Positions 22,803 to 33,900 of a stretch of 64,000 bases of DNA are shown piece by piece (position 1 is the first letter of the stretch; every line of letters begins with the position of its first letter). Source of the DNA: Mesodorylaimus sp. YZB2_4 (Eukaryota > Nematoda > Enoplea > Dorylaimida > Dorylaimidae); contig JASANH010000052.1 of NCBI GenBank assembly GCA_030248295.1, positions 1 through 64,000 on the forward strand, given 5' to 3'. A program made the translations under genes and the position numbers. The notes beneath the pieces were generated by a model. It was not told the DNA's origin. It saw nothing but the letters and a program-made list of their open reading frames with translations, and searched no databases.

Positions 22803-23395
22803 TGGTTTCTTTATTTGGGAGTAGGGCGGTTCGATTAGTATTTTCCATTTTATGCATGCTCTTTTATTACCTCTAATCTAGGTGACCATGGGATTTATTT
22901 ATGGGGTGTGGAATGTGGTCTTTTTTGATATCGTGCATAATAGTCGGACGAATTATTGTAGGTCGAAAAGGTGCTGCTCGGCGGTTATATTTTGGGTTTT
23001 TTACTTCGAATTCGATGTGCTATGCTTTTATTGTAAGAGCTAAAGTGGCTTGAGAATAGGGTATGAGTTCCAGGTATGATTCTAGGCTGTCAGATAATGC
23101 ATTTTATGACATGGACTGGGACTGGAATATATTGTATATGCCTGTTTGCTTGCCCGGTGTGCAAGGGGTTGATGGGAGGTTGGAGCGGGCAAGTCGAAGA
23201 TGTTTTCAAGCAGCTGCTAGCAAAGCCGATGTGAGTGTGGACCATGTGGCAGCCCACTGGTATAGTTCTTATTGACGGTGGTTGAGGCGAGGCAGTTTTC
23301 TAGCGCGTTGGTCCTGTCAATTCGACGTGTGTGTTCTACTCGGGGGTCCCCTGAGAACTGTTTGGTTCTAGCTCGCCTCGCTCTGTTTGCACTAC
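22803..23395. other. Intergenic between DOCK-D and MFS gene
   Basis: About 590 bases between two genes on the same strand. It must hold the DOCK 3' end and the MFS promoter or 5' UTR. No polyadenylation signal or trans-splice site can be singled out. Confidence 0.35.
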
Positions 23396-26243
23396 ATGTT
23401 TCATGGTCAACACGACAATGCCATCACTATCAAACCTGTCTTGAAAAGAAACCGGTTTTCAAGTCTTAACTCTGATGCAAGTGTGTCAGAGCGGGTGCAA
23501 ACATTGTCGACGTCGCAGGCCGTTTTGGCACACGCCCTACTAAATATGGCTCAGGACAAATATCCGATGGACACGTTGTACAGCTGGTTAATATTCCTTA
23601 GCGCCTTCATGGTTGTCTTTTTGGCCTTTGGTCAATTGATGACTTTTGGTATTTATTTTGTGACATTCTCGGAATATTTTAATTTGGATAAGAAGAGTAC
23701 GGGGTTGATAGGGGCTGTGTGTTTCACAGTGACCAATATGATAGGCCCGTTGGCCGGGGTGTTGCAACGGAGATACGGGGCCAGGGTGGTGATCATGGTC
23801 GGTGGGCTCATATCGGCCATGGGTATGGTCGGTTCCTACTTCGCTGCCGATGTATGGCAATTGTACATTAGTTATGGAGTCTTGGTTGGCCTAGGATTTG
23901 GATTAGCAGCCAATCCGGCGGTATCGATTTTGCCTGAGTATTTTGAAAGGCATCGTTATTTGGTGACTACGCTGTTATCGATTGGTGGGTCATTGGGGAC
24001 ATTGGTCCTGGCACCGTTCAATTTGTTCATGATCGAAACATACACTTGGCGCGGATCGATGTTGATCAATGCGGGATTGTGTTTGCAGTTGTTAATTGTA
24101 GGGGCCATCATTAAGAGTAGATGTATCGATCGTAATGCAAATTTGAAAGAGTTGTTGAAAGTGGGTGTGTTCAAAGACTGTCGTTACGTCATGCTCCTGT
24201 TGGATGGGGCCATGTTTGGGGGCACTGGATTTGTTATCTACGCCACACTGACCGATTTGGCCATTGGACGTGGATTGAGTGCGTGGGAGAGCGCCACTCT
24301 GATATCGATTACCTCTCTGAGCACGACCCTGTCGAGGGTACTGGCCGCCTTCCTCAGCTCGATCAAACACTTGGACCGGATCGCCTTGTATACGATCATG
24401 TCGTTGAGTGGGTGCGCCAGCGTCCTCGGCTGCGTATTCTCCTATGATTTCTGGGCCTTCGCTATCTCGTTGTTTGTATTTGGGTTCAGTTTCGGCATCA
24501 AGGTATCGCAGTTGGTCAATGTGATTATCGATTTGGTGGGAGTGAATGGAATCGCGGTGGGCATTGGATATTTCATGTTCTCGTTGGGACTTGGAGGATT
24601 CGTTTTGCCGTTGATTGCAGGTGGGTGTTTGGCCACTCAATTCGCTCTGGGACTATGTAACATTGCGAAATGTGTGAGGGTGGTGCAATTGGTGCTCGTG
24701 GGAGATGTCACCAATCTTTAAGTGCAAGTTGCACGCCTTTTGGAAGGCCACCAGGGCCTGGTTCGCGCGTAGCAGTTAAATTTGACTTTCAGTTAAGGCT
24801 AACTGAGCAGTACTCGTTAACTTTCCACTTCATTAACTGACCAATTAAGGATAACTGACTGAGGTGTCCGAGTAGCGTTTAGGAGGACACTTATGAAACT
24901 GCCCAGTCAAGACCTTAACCGCAAAGATAAGTGATAGTTAGGCGAAGTCGAACCGACTCTTGACATTGTGAAACCATCTAGACTTAAATGATCGTAATCG
25001 ACACTGCCATCGCCTCTGTCTGCAACACTAGGCAGATCATCTGCATCACCAAAATCCTCACTGTGCTGAGATACACTAACACTCGCCACTACTGTAATCC
25101 GACAGACATGAGAGGGCACATCCGCACTCCACCTGCATGCAAGAATCGAGTAAGCCATGTTGGTACGAGTACTACGCCCATAGCCACTGTCGCAGTAATA
25201 CTGTACTGTATGCCCTTACGTTGACCGCTTTCGAAATCAAGTCAGATTTTGCTGCAATTTAAACTTGTGAAGCCAAATAAGCCACAATGTAGGTCCTCTG
25301 GTTCTCAGGATACATGCCTTTCAAAGGTTGGTGTTGTGGTATCCTTTCCGCTTGCATATAAAAACCACACATAACTGGACTGCTAACCTATCTCGCTAGC
25401 TAGGTTAGATTGAGACGGTGAAGTCTGTCAGCTGACTGTCTTGGCTATGACTCAGAAACGCAAGTTAAAGTTAAGCATTGAATTTTTCTCCACTTAACTG
25501 TGCAGTTAGACTTGACTTCAACTCGCGAACCGGGCCCAGTAGATTGGGATCCCTTTTGAAAGGCATGGGGACAGTCTTAGTAACTGCACAGTACGTACTG
25601 TGGATACTGCTTGTGTACCCATCGATTGGCACAGTGGGACTTGGCCAGTCAGGTTGATGTTTCATCAGTCTTACTACCTATACATAGTAAGTCAGAAGCT
25701 GTTGCTCTGACAGCAAGTTTTTGCGGACTGCGTAAACTTCCCGCGTCATCATCTCCAGGACTCGTCTTGCGGTGTTGGGGTGTCTAAATTCTTGAAGCGA
25801 TAACCTCGCTGGCGTGCAGTCGAGTGATGGACGCGTGTTACACAAAAACCATAGGTATTTGCTCGACCCGGGGCGTGTACTGTACGACACTTTTTTTAAT
25901 AACCGTTGCTAACATAAATAGTGCAGTGGCCGCCAGTAGGAATACAACTCACTCGATCACACGCGCACAGCATTCAGCTTGTATTTTCATTACAAGCAGT
26001 CCAAAAAACCCATGTTCTGCACGCTTTATCTTTTCAGGCTGGATCGCCGATCAGTACGGAGCCGACAAAGCTTTCATTCTGATGGCAGCGGCTATCATGG
26101 CTGGTTTCTGTTGTTGCTGTGTCATCTTGATCCTTCGCCGCAATCACAGTCGACGACTGGCCCAATCAGAGAAAGAAGCAGTGGAGGAAGAAAAAGAGGC
26201 TTTAGATGCAGGATCCACCATTATTGCGCCTGTTGAAGGATAG
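23396..26243 (+). CDS. MFS transporter, monocarboxylate-transporter (SLC16)-like
   Basis: Two exons: 23396-24620 and 26038-26243 (phase 1, GTGGGT donor, TTTTCAG acceptor), giving 476 residues from the first ATG. A second ATG at 23546 (MAQDKYPMDTLYSW) gives 426 residues and sits closer to TM1, so it may be the true start. About 12 membrane segments are visible, starting with WLIFLSAFMVVFLAFGQLMTFGIYF. An SLC16-like early pattern (GVLQRRYGARVVIMVGGLISAMG) and TM4 region (YGVLVGLGFGLAANPAVSILPEYFERHR) follow, with a central cytoplasmic loop and GWIADQYGADKAFILMAA near the end. The C-terminus is Arg- then Glu-rich (cytosolic). SLC16 members carry lactate, pyruvate, ketone bodies, aromatic amino acids or thyroid hormone; the substrate here cannot be assigned. 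The 1.4-kb intron holds a transposon-like insert. Confidence 0.85.
24754..25537. mobile_element. TIR element inside the MFS intron
   Basis: Ends GGGCCTGGTTCGCG (left) and CGCGAACCGGGCCC (right) form 13-of-14 inverted repeats. Subterminal GTTAA/TTAAC-rich sequence (AGTTAACTTTCC, ACTTAACTGTGC) lies inside both ends. No transposase frame. Non-autonomous DNA element of unknown superfamily; no target duplication was certain. Confidence 0.6.
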
Positions 26244-26379
26244 GAAGTTTAAGTGGGTCTCGTATAGGTTGTGAATGCTGGTGCTTGTAGAAATGTTTTT
26301 GATCTAGTTTGAAAGTTTAAAATAATACAGTAGTCTAAATCTGCTGGCGGTTTTTCCAGGTTGACTCTAGCGTCGGTCC

Positions 26380-26600
26380 AACCAAACACGGTCCCAGATA
26401 AATTGTTCGCAGATTGGGGCAATGAAATCGACTGAGCAATGTGAGCGAAGTCTGGTTTGCCTTCAGCCGGCCAGCAGTCAAACCGCTGTGCGGGGGCCAG
26501 CCCACACAGAACCTCCATCACCGGGCATTGAGCCCTGGACGAGCCCAGCCACTCGCTACCAAGAAGCACCGAGGCTGCCAGGGCGTCCTTCATGTTGTTC
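26380..26600. repeat. Possible degraded SINE-like segment
   Basis: GC-rich sequence resembling the SINE body elsewhere (GCCAGCAGTC, GAGCCCTGGACG). Adjacent to the channel pseudo-exon. Weak match only. Confidence 0.3.
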
Positions 26601-26610
26601 CCGGCCAATT

Positions 26611-26714
26611 ACCTGCTCCCTCGTGGCATTCCAGCTAACCAGTGCAAAATCAGGCTGTGGATAGGTTTCATGAAACTGATGGGCGAGGATGTATTGATCC
26701 ATCTCATCTTCACT
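26611..26714 (-). pseudogene. Duplicated, frameshifted exon fragment of the Cys-loop channel
   Basis: Nearly identical to 28235-28341, the end of channel exon 4 with its splice donor: shared GTGGCATTCCAGCTAA and TTTCATGAAACTGATGGGCG. On the minus strand it reads [17 protein letters not shown] and then loses frame through a 1-base difference, and it lacks three bases near the donor. It lies about 0.5 kb beyond the gene's stop codon. Confidence 0.8.
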
Positions 26715-26729
26715 GCGGGTCAGTGTGGC

Positions 26730-26915
26730 AGTTGGAGATAGTGTGCTTGTGCAGCAAGCATCTCAACTCGATTGCGAGCTTCGTTTGGTGATCGGTACAG
26801 GGGTGTATGGTTTGCGAGGGTGGACTACGGGGAGGAGATGAGCTAGGTGACCTGTAGGAATCTGCTGCGACCGTTAAAAGTTTTGTTAGAAAGGAAAAGG
26901 TATATCTCACAGTAT
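26730..26915 (+). repeat. Dispersed repeat family D, copy 2
   Basis: Shares GGTGTATGGTTTGCGAGGGT and TAAAAGTTTT with 6930-7115, in the same order and spacing. Confidence 0.55.
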
Positions 26916-27245
26916 GATTACCATTAAACTTTTTTAAGTCGAATTTTTGCGCAGTTTGAAGGTTGTGAAACTAAAAAGGGCTGTTACAAAAATTTGATGT
27001 CGATAAACTTGACCAAAAGCAAGAGTAAAATTAAAACGGGAGTTTCGAAAAAGCGGATTTTATAAATCTGACTATACTGAGATTTTACACAGAAAGTGTC
27101 CATTATACACTTTTCCCGCCACTGGTGACAATAAAGATACCACACGAAACGAAATCACTAAGCAAAGAATATTTAGAGAGTCACAATGTTCAGGTAAAAG
27201 GACCAGTAGAAAATGTTGAATACCTGTAAAAAAGATTTGAAGCTA

Positions 27246-29538
27246 TTAAAGCATGTGAACGATCATTCTTACCGAAAACAGGGTTGGAAAGATAACTGAT
27301 GATATCACGTCGATTGTGTCAGCTGACCAAGAATTGATTGATATGAACCGACGTAGACAACTGGCGCAGGTGACCAGCTGCTTCTCCAGAGTGCGTTTAT
27401 CCTGATAATACGATTCGAGGACCAAGTATTGCTGAGCCGATGTTGGCAACAGTTTGCCTTTCTCGTCAGAAATGCTTTTCGAAGAGCGGGAACTTCTGGG
27501 ACCAGCAATGTTGCCGCAGATACAAGCCTTATTGTAGTAGGGGAGGGGTGTGCGGTCGAAGGAGGATGCACTGGAGGAACGACGTTGATGGGAGCAATGA
27601 GGGTAGTGCAAGGAGTAGGTGCTCGATGAGGTTCGGTTTACAGGATTAGCCGTGGGAGCGTTGTCAGCACTCGCCGATGGGGGTGATGAGAATCGTCGGA
27701 AATCGGAATCGCACAAAGAATTTGATGTAGTGGGAACATTATTATTGATTGTGTTCATGCCTGTTGGAGTTCCATCGTTCGATGTTTTACGCGTTTGGAC
27801 TTTCTCTGATAAATAACCCACGATAGCCAGTTCCAAGAGGGAACTGAAGATGAAGGTGAGACAGGCTAGCATCCATACATCTATAACACAGTGTTCTAGA
27901 GAAGATGATGCAGGCAAGAATGCAAGGCTCACCCATCGCTTTGACGTAAGATACCCTCGGCAACTTAGCCATGATATTACCAAATTGGAAGGTCAAAGCA
28001 AGCAAGGAATTGACACCCAGCATGGTCCTTGCAGGTATCATTTTCGGGCCGAGACAGAAGGATATCCAGCTGATGAATATGGTCAGGTATGTCGGGACGT
28101 ATGCTTGTAAAATGTACCAGCCTAATCTCCGCTCGAATACAAACGTCATTGTCAGCTCGTCCCAAAGCCCAGCCGGATAGCTCTGGAATTTTCACATTTT
28201 CCAATCACTTGCGACATTGTCTTTTCCAGCCTCACCTGCTCCAGCCTTGTGGCATTCCAGCTAATCAGTGCAAAATCAGGTAGTTGGATTGGTTTCATGA
28301 AACTGATGGGCGAGGATGTATTGATCCATCTCATCTTCACTTGATCGATATTGTATGTAAAGCTCTCCATGGTCAATGAGCAGGTTTGAGTGTCCATGGG
28401 AAAAGTAGTCAGGTCGATGTGGCATGGACCGATCACATTCAATCTGTAAACGGAGCTTGGTGAATGAGCTTTGAAATGCAATGAATCGTGGTTGGTCAAG
28501 GACAGGATGAGCCCTGCACGTCTACTACACCGTAGTAGGTTACAGGCTGGCTATGTTTCAGCCGGAAGGTGCTCAGGCGCAGGGTTCTCGCAACTGTGAT
28601 TTCGTCCGTAAAGTCATGCAAGTACTCAAGAAAATCGCTTGGACTGCAAACGCATTTCAAATCGAGATAGCACTCCGATTATGAGGGGTATAGTCATAAA
28701 TAATCATGTCCTTACCTGTAATTGACCCAAACCGTTCCATTCGGATATATCATAAGGAATATGTTTTCGAAGGGAGATTTGTGGATTTCGGCCTTCTTGC
28801 TGCAAATACCATCAGATTATCACGAGATGGCACGGAACAGGACTGGACTCACCTGTTGATGAAACACGTATTTGGCTTCCACAGTTCTTTGAACACATCA
28901 CCAGTCAGTGATAGGTTTTGCTTGCACGGAGCCATATCGGTGTAGTCCACTGCCGGGTCGCGCCTGAAGGACAAGATCGTGATGGATTTTGTGACTTGTA
29001 CATGGATGAAGGGCCAGATAAGTGGACCACGGAATGGAGACAGACAGTTTAGCCCCGGACATAACATTTGTGGTATTATTGATTAGGCCGATTCTCAGCC
29101 TAGGATGGAATGATGAGTATACAGAGAGAGGGAACTCCGTCCAAAAAATCTTTTAACAATATAAGATACGGCTGGATGGTAGATTGACTTTCCAGAGTAA
29201 AGGTCCCGCCTTGGGCCCACCGAACAAGGCACCATGTCCTGTTACCACAGTTCAGTGATATAAATCTCCATTTCGAAATTGCCCAATATCTCATTGATAC
29301 TGGTCACTTCTTGCACCCACACTTCGATGGACACATGTGTCCCGCTGGCACTGGTCGGCTTATAGCCTTCCTTGAGCTTGGCAATGACTTCTGTATCGTT
29401 CGTACACGTCACTATCTTATCACTGGTGTAGTACACGTCACCAGTCAGATCTATGTCTAATCCAGCGACGATCCACTGGCGATCAATTGAGATGAAAAGG
29501 AATATCGCAAAGGTAAGCCAGAAAACACGACCAGCCAT
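27246..29538 (-). CDS. Cys-loop ligand-gated ion channel subunit, anion-type
   Basis: Six minus-strand exons join in phase: 29246-29538, 28853-28963, 28716-28799, 28236-28443, 27933-28182, 27246-27880; 526 residues. ATG 29538 begins a signal peptide ([18 protein letters not shown]). The extracellular domain has ITELW/RDP, the Cys-loop [15 protein letters not shown] with exactly 13 residues between cysteines, and loop C around [19 protein letters not shown]1 is [21 protein letters not shown]. The M1-M2 link ends IPAR, the Pro-Ala-Arg motif of anion-selective members. M3 is [22 protein letters not shown] Ser-rich cytosolic loop of about 130 residues follows, then M4 ([16 protein letters not shown]) close to the C-terminus. 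The second loop-C disulfide of glycine/GluCl receptors is absent. Ligand unknown; GABA-, amine- or ACh-gated invertebrate LGC types are possible. Confidence 0.9.
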
Positions 29539-30560
29539 TATATCAGAGCTCAGGAAATCAACCACTTTATGGCTCGATCAGCACTGCCTATGGTCAAGTC
29601 GACATCCCAGCAGCCAGAAAATAACTCCGTGCCAATCCGAGTTGAACCCTGTAGAAATCCAGTGCTAAGGCCTTTTAAATTATATAAGACGAATGACGTC
29701 ATTGAAAAATGCTTGAGACGGAATAAAAATCAGAGATCTGACAATTTTTAAGATCATTTCCCTCCATTAACCAGCCGTAAGTAATTGCGAGTGACAAGAT
29801 TCACTCGTCCACTTTTCGCACCCTTATCTTTTTGGAATCATGTCACGTACTGTACTCTGGTCTGATCGAGTCCCTCACGTGTTATACTGCTCACAGCACA
29901 GTACCGCGCGCCAATCTCGAGACATTTAGGAGTGAGTTAGCCTGTGGCTATTTCCAATCAAAGGCAGTCCTCGCATCGAGCTGGACAAGCTCTGCTCCGA
30001 ATCCAGTAATTGGAAAAAAGACTAGGAATGCTTATTTTTCTGCGGGGCATAAGTTTCTCTGGGCCATTTTCTTTTCGAATACGGAAATAGGAGGGGTTGA
30101 ATTAAGAAACTTAGCACCGAGCCTCGTCTCGCCTGGCCTATCTTTGACCATGCATTAATCTTGAGCATGGTGCGGAAGGAAGCTTTGGCTGAGTAAAGCA
30201 GTCGACAAAGTGGCAGTAAATCGTCGAGCTTCCATCCTTGAATTGGAAATTAAGGAGGGCGAGGGAGGGAAAACCGAATAGGAATAAGAAAAGAGATGTC
30301 TAGCCAATTGATTCTGCACTGACGGTGAGAAGAGATGAGAAAAGAGCTAGCAGTAAAGCAAACATGCATGGAGTGTTTTTAGAAAGGAGTATTCGACAAC
30401 ATAATCCACCAGAAGGACCAAGAGTTTTTCTCTCTTGTTTTGCTTTTTTTCAGGGTTAGGAGATAGTTTGGTCCGCGATATGCCTATTTGGTCGGTGAGT
30501 GAATAGGGTCTATCTGGAGGAGTCTGCTAATTAATGTCAAGTTGTACTGACGTAATACCC
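29539..30560. other. Channel upstream region, no gene seen
   Basis: Flank between the channel start and the 3' end of the Rab gene, both on the minus strand. Presumably contains the channel promoter. No exon recognised. Confidence 0.35.
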
Positions 30561-30564
30561 AAGA

Positions 30565-30745
30565 GGGCATGTAACCTCGTTGCCTGGCGGGTCGTGGCGA
30601 GAGAAAGACAATCATTGGTCTCCCCCCGGCTAGGAGATATCGACCAGTCGGGTTGCTGTTTCAGCCGCAGGTGTAGTTAAAGAACTGGCTTGCTCCAGTC
30701 AGAGTTTTGTCCACCAAATTCGGTTGGTCGCATCATCACACCACG
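30565..30745 (+). repeat. Hairpin repeat family H, copy 1
   Basis: Starts GTAACCTCGTTGCCTGGCGG and contains TTTCAGCCGCAGGTGTAGTT and GCTTGCTCCAGTCAGAGTTTTGTCC. It has the same block order as 38022-38185 and 60545-60735. Confidence 0.65.
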
Positions 30746-30923
30746 CATGGTTTCAGGCATCACAGACCGGCCGGCCGGCCTGTTTCAGGTTTGTAAATCC
30801 CTGTCAGACATGCCCTATATTATGTGCAATAACCACAACCGAAAAGCCATCTTGCAGTCGCCAGGCAATCACATCTAAAACTTAGGCATGAGCCAGGCTT
30901 ATCTCTAAGTGCAGTCTATATCT

Positions 30924-33900
30924 TCATTCAGTCTTCTTTCCCCAACAGCAACCTCGTCTCTTTTCTTGTACTTCCATTTCGAGATGCAATACTTTCTCGA
31001 GGTGCTTGTCTTCTCTTTCGCGCAGGAGCCTGAAAGTGCAAGATACAAAGCTTAATCTGATCTCTAGATCTCATTTTTAGGGCGCTTACATTGCCATTTG
31101 CTGCATGCTTTCGTGGACGCCTGCACCACTATGCGCACTTGTTTCGAAGAATAGGGCACCTGATTGCTGAAATAGGAAAGGGTAGGATAATCGGATTTCA
31201 TGTTTTTCCACATCACCAAGCACAGGCACACTTCACTGTTCGTAGGAAGGTGACAAGGAAACTGTGCAATAGAGGACACTTTATTCTACAGCATTCTTGA
31301 GCGTTGGGACATCGACATGCTCTCCCCGACAGGGAGGCTCCAGACAAGCCGGTTTGATGTTTCTGCAGGCCTTTCACTCCTGCTTGGAATTTTTCGTTTC
31401 AGAGACTCACAGCCCCTCGCGATCAGTGTCCTTGGCTGATCAAGCGCCCAGGCTGTATATGGCATGAAAATGGTACTGGTGGCTGTGAGGGCAACGTTGT
31501 AAAATGTGCAGACGCTTATCAGGTGTACAGTCATGTACACCTCTTATATTCGACTGCTCACTTACATCGGCCAGTTTCATTCCGTCCTTGTATTTCAAGA
31601 CTCTTGAATCCTCAGTCGAGCATAAGTCCACTTTGTTGCCGATAAGGCACAACACGCAATCGTCTTCCACACCTTCTCGAACGTTTTGCAGCCAGTTTCT
31701 CAAGTTTAGGAAGGACAATTCCGAAGTTACGTCGTACATGAGCACAACACCGTCCGCTTTACGAAAATACTGTTTCGTTATGCTACGAAACCTGAAATGT
31801 AGATTTTGTTGGGCTGATCACAAGGTGAAGTAGACCTCGAGTCTTGGTTCAGTCACATTTGGTGTATACGTAAACATTCGGTGCATTCGGTGTGCATGCT
31901 TTGTGTAAAGTGTGTATGAACCTCACAGTGTAAAGGCGAAGTGTCAGGAGGCAGAGCGGCTACTTCACATTAGTAATCATTACACTGGCGTAGTGTAACC
32001 TTTCTTTCTGAGCTTTTCAAACTAAAACGGGCGATGTTTGTCTGAACTTTGGGGCCGAGGTGTCTTGAAGGTCTACGGTTCCATAAATGTGTACTGCTGA
32101 CGAATTCCACGCACCCCGACCCGAGAGTCCCAACCCAACAGATAGAGTAATCACTAGAATAAGATCAGGATCAGGTTGGTAGGTCAGAAATCGCTAGTGC
32201 AGAGAACACCCGTATTCTCGAGGTGCCTTCACTCGAAGATATTCTTAATAAAATAACATAAGCTTAGATAGGGGCCGTGTAACGGGTTGGACACGGCTGG
32301 AATACGATAACCGCCAATGAGACTTTAGGTGAGGCTCAGGTGCCATACCTTGAGCCATATTTTACCCTGGGGTCCATTCTAATGAGCCTAGCTTAGGATC
32401 GGGTTAACCCCACTGTTGCAGGAAGATATGCACCTGGCCCTTACTCTTTGTCTCCAACTGTCGTCGAGGATGCGGCCTGTCTCCTTCCTGTTGCTCTGCT
32501 CGTGCTGTGCCCCTGACAGTGTCTTGTGGTGAGTGCTCGTGTGCGGCTGCTAGTAAAGCACTTGTGGATTCTGGTGTCTTGTTTTGGGTCGGGCCCTACT
32601 TTTACTGTACACCGCATTACTTTACACCGATTTTAGCTAACGCTAATTGTGATGGCGAAACTTTGGGGCGATATCTCTGGCCAGTCGAGGGACAACTGGG
32701 AGTTATCCCAACCTACTGTAGAGTGTCCCCGCCTGAACTTACCTCTCCTGCCCAGCAGTATCCCACAACTGTAACGCGACCAGGCGTCCCTCAACGCAAA
32801 GGCTCTTCACTTGGAAGTCAACTCCTGGAAATGACATGGCGATATTGGCATCTCTTACACACGTCAAACCACACTAACCAATCGTGGCGCTAAATGTCGG
32901 TATGAATCGATCGTGGCAGAATCTATGCACAAAACAAGTTTTCCCAACTCCGGAATCTCCGAGGAAGACAATCTTGAATATTCGATCAGGAGTGATCTGA
33001 GAGTCCTGAACGAAATTATTGGGCTGCAGGTATAAAGCGTGAGCAAGACATTTTCGCTTACTCTAAACGGCATTTCGCCAGTTGAGTGAACAGTTTTCTC
33101 ATTACCGCCTAGTGGTCCGACACGTTCACTGAATCGAGAAATTAGTGTTCAGAGCTAATTTAAAGAAAAGGGACAGGAAAACAAACTTTATCGCATACCC
33201 ATTGCTCCTCAAGGCTTCTCCCAGCTCGCTCATTAACGATGCTTGATGAGGCACAAAAGTCTGGTGATGCTGATTCCGCAGGCATCGAGGCAACTGTTCC
33301 TCTTCGAAGTCATCTTCGCCACCATATCTGTCCTCTTCCTCTTCCATCACCGCATCACCGCTTACTGCCATCCTGTGCATTTGTGCAGCCAATGCACTGT
33401 AGCGACTTTCGTCTTGCAAATAGTCAACATGCTGGCGTGCAGCGCGACTTGCGGCTGGACTGCTGAATAAGAGATAAGTTCTTTTGTAGTGTGGGAGTTG
33501 CCTATCAGGCCAGGTTTTACTTGAGCGGATGTGCATAGGCATGTCGAAGCTGTGAGGGACTACCACACGAGCGGGATAATGGTGGCGATGCTGTCTCGTG
33601 TAGCGACTGCAAATAAGTCGGTGGCATCGTGCTCCATGAAAGTTATGGCCAGCTTACTCTAATCTCATCTCTTTCATCGATCAGTTTCTTGTTCACTTGC
33701 CTAAAACATAGGGGAGCGTAAGCACCTCTTATTTGTCTGTGACATCTTACCTCAAGGCCTCCAGCTGCTTCACTAGATCTTCTCTCTCGCACGCAATGCC
33801 TTCGGTTACTTTAAAGGCCGCCTTGGCTCTTTCTCTGCGCTCCTCCTTTGTTTGGCGCCTGAGCCGCTCAAGCTCCTCTTTTTGAGCTTCGATGGCTTTG

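Noticed and set aside
22802-23396. DOCK-D and MFS genes forming an operon
   Set aside because: Same strand and about 590 bases apart, but no trans-splice or operon signal can be pointed to and the functions are unrelated.
28540-28680. Extra channel exon reading [18 protein letters not shown]
   Set aside because: The flanking exons join directly in phase ([10 protein letters not shown]) and the family has no insert there.
29539-29565. Channel start nine codons upstream
   Set aside because: That codon is GTG on the minus strand; the first ATG, at 29538, begins a good signal peptide.
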